Shown here: positions 14,236 through 18,746 of the stretch, piece by piece
How the letters are laid out: each line of letters begins with the position of its first letter
How positions within the stretch are numbered: the first letter of the stretch is position 1
Assembly (NCBI GenBank): GCA_043764015.1
Contig: JAYUKY010000024.1
Location: 1-18,746, forward strand
Direction of reading: 5' to 3'
Length of the DNA stretch: 18,746 nucleotides
Source: JANYGM01 sp043764015
GTDB lineage: Bacteria > Bacteroidota > Bacteroidia > Cytophagales > Thermonemataceae
Made by a program: the position numbers and the translations under genes
Notes under the pieces: generated by a model
Database searches by the model: none
What the model was told of the DNA's origin: nothing
Seen by the model: only the letters and a program-made list of their open reading frames with translations

Positions 14236-15975
14236 CTAATATTTCTCTAAAATCTCCAATTCTTTTGCCACAAAATCCATCAAAGATTTAATATATTCTT
14301 CTGAAAAATCAAATTTAATGCCTGCTGTTTCGTAGATTTCTGGGATAATTTTGGTATAACCCAATTTTAGTGCATTTAGATAGTCATTTAAGCCTTTTTG
14401 AGGATTTTCTTTGTAGTTTTTCCAAACGGCAATAGCTCCAAGTTGCGCAAAACCATATTCAATATAATAAAATGGTACTTCATAAATATGAAGTTGTTTT
14501 TGCCAATGATTTTTAAAAAACTGCTCACAACCACTCCAATCTGTGATTTTATCAGAAAATTCTTTATAAATTCTGTCCCAATTTTCTGTACGGTCTTTGA
14601 TAGAATGTGTAGGATTTTCATACAACCAATGCTGAAATTTATCTACGCAAGCCACCCAAGGCAAAGTTGCCAAAGTTTCTTGTAAATGTTCTATTTTAGC
14701 ACGTTTGAGGTCATTTTTATCTTGCTTATTCTCAGGAAAAAATTCGTCCCAAAAATCCATAGTTATTAGCTCCATAGCCATAGAGGCAAGCTCTGCCACT
14801 TCCGCAGGCGGATTTCTAAACGCCAAAATATCCAAATTTCGTATCAAATAAAAATGTAAAGCGTGTCCGCCCTCGTGCAAAAGCGTACTCATATCACGCA
14901 AATTGGAAGTTGCATTCATAAAAATAAACGACAAACCACAACTTTCCAACGGATAATTATAGCCACCAGGAGCTTTATTTTTGCGAGATTCCAAATCTAA
15001 AAGATTATTTTTTTGCATAACTTCCAGACATTCAGCCATTTCTGGGTGCATTTTTTTGAAGATATTAACTGTTTTTTCTGTCAAATCTTCGCCTGATGTG
15101 AAAGGTTTTAGCGCAGGAAGCCCAGAAATATCTACTTTTTCGTCCCAAATGCGCAATTCTGATAGTTTTAAAGCAATTTTTCGCTCACTTGCAAACTGAT
15201 TGACAAATGGCATTACTTGCGTATTTACGGCTTCGTGGAAGTTGAAACAATCTTTTGAAGTATAGTCAAATCTACCCAAATACGCAAACATATAATCTCT
15301 AAAATTCGCAAAACCTGCATTTCTAGCAACTCTATGGCGCAGTTGTATAAGTTCTGTAAGCAGCTCATCAAGGGCATTTTTATCTTCTAATCTTCTATTT
15401 TGAATAGCTTTATAGACTGTTTCACGAGTATTTCTGTCGTTATTTTCTAAGAAATTTGCTGCTTGTTGTAGTGTAAATTCCTGTTTAATACCATTTGTAA
15501 CTCCTTCAATATCAAGCATTACAGACATTTTTCCAGTAATACTGCCATAAATACGTTCTTTTGACTGAATTTGTGCCAAAAGAGGGATATTTTCCTCTCT
15601 AAAAATTTCCGCTTGCTTGCGCAAAGTACGCACCATTACACCCAAAGCCTGTTTATGCGTATGTGTTTGTGTGAGAACGTCCAAAAACGGTGAATCAAGA
15701 GCTTTTTGGTTAAGTTTATTGGTAAAAGACGCTATTTGAGGCTGTATTTCTTCAATAAAAAAATCTAATGCTTTTTGTAGATTTTCGTCTGCTGTGTTGC
15801 AGGTTTGTCGGATATAACGCCAAGCCAAATTTTCAGATAAAAAAGACTCTAAAATGCTTCTATCTACAAACCAAGCATATAATTCGTCAGCAGAATTAAT
15901 ATTTTTTTCTTGTAATTTCAGATAAAATGGCGCAATTTCTTGCCAAGTTTTGAAGGTAAAATCTTTTGAAATCAT
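14236..15975 (-). CDS. M3-family oligoendopeptidase (PepF-like)
   Basis: A 579-aa zinc metallopeptidase of family M3 (thimet oligopeptidase/PepF type), expected to degrade short peptides in the cytoplasm. The zinc motif HEGGHALHF begins at residue 367 (H367, E368, H371), with the downstream glutamate in EVAELASMAMEL (about 392-403). The region before it (GGYNYPLESCGLSFIFMNATSNLRDMSTLLHEGG) is typical of the clade. There is no signal peptide. I place the start at ATG 15975 (MISKDFTFKTW); the frame stays open to 16095, but that extension is translated from an inverted repeat array and overlaps the end of the next gene, so it is not real coding. It lies downstream of the acyltransferase in the same direction. 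Confidence 0.9.
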   Translation of the reverse strand: MISKDFTFKTWQEIAPFYLKLQEKNINSADELYAWFVDRSILESFLSENLAWRYIRQTCNTADENLQKALDFFIEEIQPQIASFTNKLNQKALDSPFLDVLTQTHTHKQALGVMVRTLRKQAEIFREENIPLLAQIQSKERIYGSITGKMSVMLDIEGVTNGIKQEFTLQQAANFLENNDRNTRETVYKAIQNRRLEDKNALDELLTELIQLRHRVARNAGFANFRDYMFAYLGRFDYTSKDCFNFHEAVNTQVMPFVNQFASERKIALKLSELRIWDEKVDISGLPALKPFTSGEDLTEKTVNIFKKMHPEMAECLEVMQKNNLLDLESRKNKAPGGYNYPLESCGLSFIFMNATSNLRDMSTLLHEGGHALHFYLIRNLDILAFRNPPAEVAELASMAMELITMDFWDEFFPENKQDKNDLKRAKIEHLQETLATLPWVACVDKFQHWLYENPTHSIKDRTENWDRIYKEFSDKITDWSGCEQFFKNHWQKQLHIYEVPFYYIEYGFAQLGAIAVWKNYKENPQKGLNDYLNALKLGYTKIIPEIYETAGIKFDFSEEYIKSLMDFVAKELEILEKY

Positions 15976-15982
15976 TTTTTTT

Positions 15983-16078
15983 AGTGTTGAGTGAGTAGTG
16001 AAATAGTGTTTAGTGTCTTTTGTCGTAATAATTTGTCGCAAATAATGTATTTCACTACACACTATTTCACTACACACT
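15983..16078. repeat. Inverted heptad arrays (AGTGTNT / AGTGAAAT)
   Basis: The left part (15983-16018) on the + strand reads AGTGTTG, AGTGAGT, AGTGAAAT, AGTGTTT, AGTGTCT. The right part (16049-16078) on the - strand reads AGTGTGT, AGTGAAAT, AGTGTGT, AGTGAAAT, two exact 15-bp tandem copies. The two arrays face each other across 30 bp and could form a long imperfect hairpin. The acyltransferase stop codon (16077-16079) lies within the right part, and the M3 peptidase start is eight bases from the left part. Confidence 0.85.
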
Positions 16079-16646
16079 AAAAAGCGGCTTGCCACTGATA
16101 CAAACTAGATAATTTGGGATATTTTGCAGTAACGTCTTTGTATATTGTTTTTATTTTGATAAGGTCAGCCTCATAATTGCCCGTTGGCATAAAAGATTCC
16201 GTAAAAAAACCACCTTCTTTCTTTTTATAATCCAAAAAGCCCAATGAAATAGGTACGCCCGCCTTCTCTGCAATATGATAAAACCCTGATTTCCATTCTT
16301 TTGCGACACCACGTGTGCCTTCTGCGGCAACGAGCAAAACAAGCTCTTCTGCATTTTTGAGAATGCTAGCAGCACTTGCAACGAGGTCGTTATTTTTGCT
16401 TCTATCCACAGGAATACCACCAAAAAAGCGCATCAAAATCCCCATTGGAAATTTGAAAAGGCTATCTTTTGCTAAAAAACGCAGTTTAATTCCTTGCGCT
16501 TTGAAGATGCAAATAGTATAATAAAAATCCCAGTTAGAAGTGTGTGGCGCAGCAATCATTACTGTTTTTTTAAGTTCTTTGGGAATATGTCCGTACATTT
16601 TCCAGCCCGCAAGCCATAATAAAAATTTTCCTAGTAATTTTAACAT
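16077..16646 (-). CDS. PlsC-type acyltransferase, 189 aa
   Basis: A 1-acyl-glycerol-3-phosphate acyltransferase-like protein. It has the catalytic HX4D motif HTSNWD (H35, D40), the substrate-binding motif GGIPVDRS (76-83) and AEGTR (108-112). A hydrophobic N-terminus (MLKLLGKFLLWLAGW) suggests membrane association. It should transfer acyl chains to a glycerolipid, but the short length (189) and the variant context GTRGVAKEWKSGFYHIA place it in the small family often annotated only as lysophospholipid acyltransferase, so the exact acceptor is uncertain. The ATG at 16646 is the natural start. The last codons run into the repeat array, which may have trimmed or extended the C-terminus (ending YQWQAAF). 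Confidence 0.88.
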   Translation of the reverse strand: MLKLLGKFLLWLAGWKMYGHIPKELKKTVMIAAPHTSNWDFYYTICIFKAQGIKLRFLAKDSLFKFPMGILMRFFGGIPVDRSKNNDLVASAASILKNAEELVLLVAAEGTRGVAKEWKSGFYHIAEKAGVPISLGFLDYKKKEGGFFTESFMPTGNYEADLIKIKTIYKDVTAKYPKLSSLYQWQAAF

Positions 16647-16715
16647 AATTTTGTTGATGTTTTTCGTGATTGGATTTGTAACTTATTGATTTTAAATAGT
16701 TTATAATATCAAAAT

Positions 16716-17045
16716 TTATTCTAAATAGTCTTCTAAAAGTTCGTCAATTTCACTTTCAGAAATAGTATCTTTTTCACCTTTGTTGTAAATAGAAAGCAAA
16801 TAAATGGTTTCATTGATGATTTTCACAAGTGTAATCACTCTTGCACCACCAGATTTGCCTTTGTTTTTAGAGGAAATAGCCAAACGAATTTTATACACAT
16901 TATCTCGCAAAAGCGTTCCCATTGTAGGATTTTCCATGAGTTCAAGTTGCAGTTCACGTAACTCTGATTTTAGGGAAACATACTTTTTAAGCAACTTCTT
17001 AAATTGTTTTTCAAAGAGGTCGGAAGATTCAATTTTATAACTCAT
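16716..17045 (-). CDS. RelE/ParE-superfamily toxin, 109 aa
   Basis: A basic 109-aa protein of the RelE/ParE/HigB toxin fold. It has an N-terminal helix pair (LFEKQFKKLLKKYVSLKSEL), then strands with YKIRLAISSKNKGKSGGARV (51-70), ITLV, and IYLLSIYNKGEKDTIS (81-96). KIRLAI, KSGGARV and the late IYNKGE segment are typical of RelE-like ribosome-dependent mRNA interferases; R54, K63 and R69 are candidate functional residues. The start overlaps the upstream antitoxin gene by 11 bp, indicating translational coupling. Whether it is active is not shown. The usual expectation is autorepression by the toxin-antitoxin complex. Confidence 0.84.
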   Translation of the reverse strand: MSYKIESSDLFEKQFKKLLKKYVSLKSELRELQLELMENPTMGTLLRDNVYKIRLAISSKNKGKSGGARVITLVKIINETIYLLSIYNKGEKDTISESEIDELLEDYLE

Positions 17046-17295
17046 TGCTTTCCTCTTCTAATTCTCTTAAAAAATCCTCCAATGGTCTTGTGTTGCCTTT
17101 GCCTTGCATTATCAAAAGCATTTCTTCATAACCTGCCCTGACGCTGGCCACAATCTCTTCTCTAGTGTCGCCTTCGTCTATTTCTTGCAGGTCTTTTTCT
17201 CCTGTTTCTAGTTTTTCTATATATTTGAAATCTTTTGCATATTCTAAAAGTTCGTCATAATGACTGTTTTCTGTGTAGATAGTGAGGTATTTCAT
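17035..17295 (-). CDS. Probable antitoxin, 86 aa
   Basis: An acidic 86-aa protein directly upstream of and overlapping the RelE-like toxin gene, in the antitoxin-first order normal for type II modules. It starts MKYLTIYTENSHYDELLEYA and has a helical middle rich in Glu (TREEIVASVRAGYEEMLLIM) and a C-terminal LEDFLRELEEESNEL. I see no clear ribbon-helix-helix or helix-turn-helix. The N-terminal strand-helix resembles short Phd/YefM-like dimer regions only weakly. Assignment rests mainly on size, charge and position. Confidence 0.75.
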   Translation of the reverse strand: MKYLTIYTENSHYDELLEYAKDFKYIEKLETGEKDLQEIDEGDTREEIVASVRAGYEEMLLIMQGKGNTRPLEDFLRELEEESNEL

Positions 17296-17333
17296 AATAA
17301 TAAATTTTTATATATGATTATTTCAAAGTATTT

Positions 17334-17780
17334 TTATTCTGTAAAGCCTTTATTTTTCATTTTGTCAATATCTTTAAATAAAGCCATTCCTGTCTTCATT
17401 TTCCTAAATTTTTCTTTTTCGTAGAATTTTTCTTTGCCAATAGATGCGTATAAAATCATATTACAATCAGCGTTTTTTTCAATAATATGTTGAATAATTA
17501 TCTTTCCAATGCCTTTTCCTTGATAATTTTCCGCAACAACAACATCATAAATAGCAGCTTGGTACGCACCATCAGAAATAGCTCTGCCAAAGCCAATAAG
17601 TAAATCACCATCATTTTGATAATCAAAAACAAACACAACTGTCTGACTATTATTAAATGCTAATTGGTGCTTTTCAGACGCATAACTTGCCATTCCAGCC
17701 TGTTGTAGCATTTTTGCAACCAAATCAAAATCAATATTTTCATTATCAAATTGTAATCTTAAATGTATTTCTAAGTTCAT
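17334..17780 (-). CDS. GNAT-family N-acetyltransferase, 148 aa
   Basis: A GCN5-related acetyltransferase using acetyl-CoA. The pyrophosphate-binding motif Q-x-x-G-x-G is in VVAENYQGKGIGKIIIQHII (81-100). Upstream is the usual beta strand pair (LLIGFGRAISDGAYQAAIYDV), and downstream the conserved FYEKEKFRKMKTGMALF. Length is standard for a single GNAT domain. The substrate cannot be told. It lies 38 bp upstream of the antitoxin gene in the same direction and could be co-transcribed with that module, but its domain lacks anything specific to GNAT toxins. A TATTTTTG -7-like box is at the complement of 17807-17814, with no good partner. Confidence 0.88.
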   Translation of the reverse strand: MNLEIHLRLQFDNENIDFDLVAKMLQQAGMASYASEKHQLAFNNSQTVVFVFDYQNDGDLLIGFGRAISDGAYQAAIYDVVVAENYQGKGIGKIIIQHIIEKNADCNMILYASIGKEKFYEKEKFRKMKTGMALFKDIDKMKNKGFTE

Positions 17781-17828
17781 TTTTGTTGGTTTTATTTATT
17801 TTCACACAAAAATAAACATATTTTTTCT

Positions 17829-17862
17829 AAAAAAAATACTATTTCCTAAAAAAATAGCATTT
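17829..17862 (-). terminator. Terminator of the PTPS-like gene
   Basis: Read on the - strand, AAATGCTATTT (complement of 17852-17862) pairs with AAATAGTATTT (complement of 17834-17844) with one mismatch, and a T run follows. It lies 15 bp beyond the stop of the gene at 17877. AT-rich but well placed. Confidence 0.6.
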
Positions 17863-17876
17863 GTCATACAATCATT

Positions 17877-18299
17877 TTAGCCAAAATATTCTACAAAATT
17901 ATTATTGGTTTCATATAGGCGTATGGTATGCAAACGAGCATCTTTTGCCATAGCAATTTCTGGGATTTTTGGGGCGAGAATATGCCAAAATTCCATTACC
18001 ATCACCTCGCAACTGGGTATTTTGTCCTTAAACATCTCTACTTCAATATTTAGATTTCTGTGGTCACATTTGCTAGTAATATGCTCTTTGACAAGAAGCC
18101 CAAGTTTTTTCATATCAATAACAAATCCTGTATCTTTGTCAGGCGTGCCAGCCACAGACACAATTAGTTCAAAGTTGTGTCCGTGATAGTATTCATTGGC
18201 ACAAACGCCAAAGATTTCTTCATTTTTTTCTTTTGTCCAATTAGGATTAAAAAGGCGGTGAGCAGCGTTAAAATGCTCTCTGCGGTGTACGAGAACCAT
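17877..18299 (-). CDS. 6-pyruvoyl-tetrahydropterin synthase / QueD family enzyme
   Basis: A 140-aa tunnelling-fold enzyme acting on dihydroneopterin triphosphate. Zinc ligands are H14 (FNAAHRL), H39 and H41 (YYHGHNF). The catalytic Cys is probably C33 (FGVCANE), and CDHRNLN (78-84) supplies the Asp/His pair. RLYETNNNFVEYFG (127-140) includes E130, which recognises the pterin. The FGxCxNxxxHGHN spacing is closer to PTPS than to E. coli QueD, so the product (tetrahydropterin versus 6-carboxy-tetrahydropterin for queuosine) is undecided. I place the start at 18299 (MVLVHRREHF) since the in-frame extension to 18359 has no family match. It stands alone, divergent from panB. Confidence 0.9.
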   Translation of the reverse strand: MVLVHRREHFNAAHRLFNPNWTKEKNEEIFGVCANEYYHGHNFELIVSVAGTPDKDTGFVIDMKKLGLLVKEHITSKCDHRNLNIEVEMFKDKIPSCEVMVMEFWHILAPKIPEIAMAKDARLHTIRLYETNNNFVEYFG

Positions 18300-18373
18300 A
18301 AAAAAGCAAGTTTTGTGAGTTTTTACTCTGTGAAAAGCCTTACAGGTTAGTGCTTGCAACTGAAAACGGCTTT

Positions 18374-18408
18374 GTGAATTAGAAATTGTAAATTAGGAAT
18401 TGTGAATG
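18374..18408. repeat. Decayed GTGAATT heptad array
   Basis: Five 7-mers read GTGAATT, AGAAATT, GTAAATT, AGGAATT, GTGAATG, a degenerate form of the ATTGTGA array at the left edge. It lies in the divergent region between the PTPS-like gene and panB. Confidence 0.75.
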
Positions 18409-18579
18409 AATACAGAATATTAAGTTATTCATTAACAATTAGTTATGATTTCAAAAATATTACTATATTGATATTTTTCTCTTTTTTTCTTTGATAAATT
18501 TCAGAAAAAATAGACAATTTGGTATATTTTTGTAAATTGTTGCAAAATTAAGAAAAATTCTCTAAAAAACAAAAAAATA

Positions 18580-18746
18580 ATGTCCGTACATTCAGAAGTG
18601 AAGCGTGTTACTACGCATATTTTGCAGGAAATGAAGCAACGTGGAGAAAAAATCTCTATGCTTACGTCTTATGACTATTCTATGGCGCAAATTGTTGATG
18701 GCGCAGGTATTGACATTATTTTGGTGGGAGATAGTGCCTCCAACGT
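18580..18746 (+). CDS. panB: Ketopantoate hydroxymethyltransferase PanB, 5' part
   Basis: The first 55 residues of 3-methyl-2-oxobutanoate hydroxymethyltransferase, cut by the window end. It transfers a hydroxymethyl group from 5,10-methylene-tetrahydrofolate to alpha-ketoisovalerate, the first committed step of pantothenate and coenzyme A synthesis. MLTSYDYSMAQIVDGAGIDI followed by ILVGDSASN is the conserved N-terminal block, with the metal-binding Asp in VGDS. The ATG at 18580 fits the family N-terminus. Upstream, 18409-18579 is AT-rich with a TATTTTTG box at 18525-18532 but no correctly spaced TTTG. Confidence 0.95.
   Translation, partial: MSVHSEVKRVTTHILQEMKQRGEKISMLTSYDYSMAQIVDGAGIDIILVGDSASN

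Noticed and set aside
15976..16095. N-terminal extension of the M3 peptidase
   Set aside because: It is encoded by the inverted heptad arrays and overlaps the acyltransferase end; ATG 15975 gives the family-like N-terminus.
17829..17862. Imperfect direct repeat CTAAAAAAA(A)TAnnATTT as a regulatory site
   Set aside because: The same bases are better explained as the two arms of a terminator hairpin after the PTPS-like gene.
18300..18359. N-terminal extension of the PTPS-like enzyme
   Set aside because: The conserved domain begins at the Met at 18299; the upstream residues do not resemble the family.

Overview
The window looks like a chromosomal segment of a low-GC Bacteroidota bacterium, most likely a Cytophagales-type gliding or marine lineage. 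This rests on three type IX secretion (T9SS) genes (porT, porV, porX), a menaquinone methyltransferase, Bacteroidota-style promoters (TTTG / TAnnTTTG) and little sign of Shine-Dalgarno sequences. The exact taxon is inference.

Layout. 1-94 is a tandem ATTGTGA array. 170-2604 (+) holds four small genes: an unknown protein, a degenerate nucleotidyltransferase-like protein, a probable exported acidic protein and a PepSY-like exported protein. 2718-4156 (-) is ubiE/menG followed by an overlapping porT. 4527-7662 (+) is porV and porX, separated by a 107-bp inverted-repeat element. 7696-7804 is a cluster of three hairpins where porX converges on the next operon. 7818-14156 (-) looks like a small accessory or defence island: a ClpP/SDH-type serine protease with a 71-aa partner, a 1362-aa type IIG (Eco57I-like) restriction-modification enzyme, and a broken AAA/PD-(D/E)XK gene. 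14236-18299 (-) contains an M3 oligopeptidase, an acyltransferase, a RelE-type toxin with its antitoxin, a GNAT acetyltransferase and a PTPS/QueD-family enzyme. panB starts at 18580 (+) and runs off the window.

How the genes fit together. PorT and PorV are outer-membrane parts of the T9SS and PorX is its cytoplasmic response regulator, so 2.7-7.7 kb is a T9SS-enriched locus, although porU, often next to porV, is absent. UbiE makes menaquinone. The island genes plausibly act on foreign DNA or stress, but only the restriction-modification assignment is firm.

The most unusual signal outside the genes is a family of degenerate 7-bp repeats. GARGTAY-type blocks begin within a few bases of the stop codon of four + strand genes and just upstream of ubiE, always in the same orientation. 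Related ATTGTGA/GTGAATT and AGTGTGT heptads occur at the window edges and as an inverted array near 16.0 kb.
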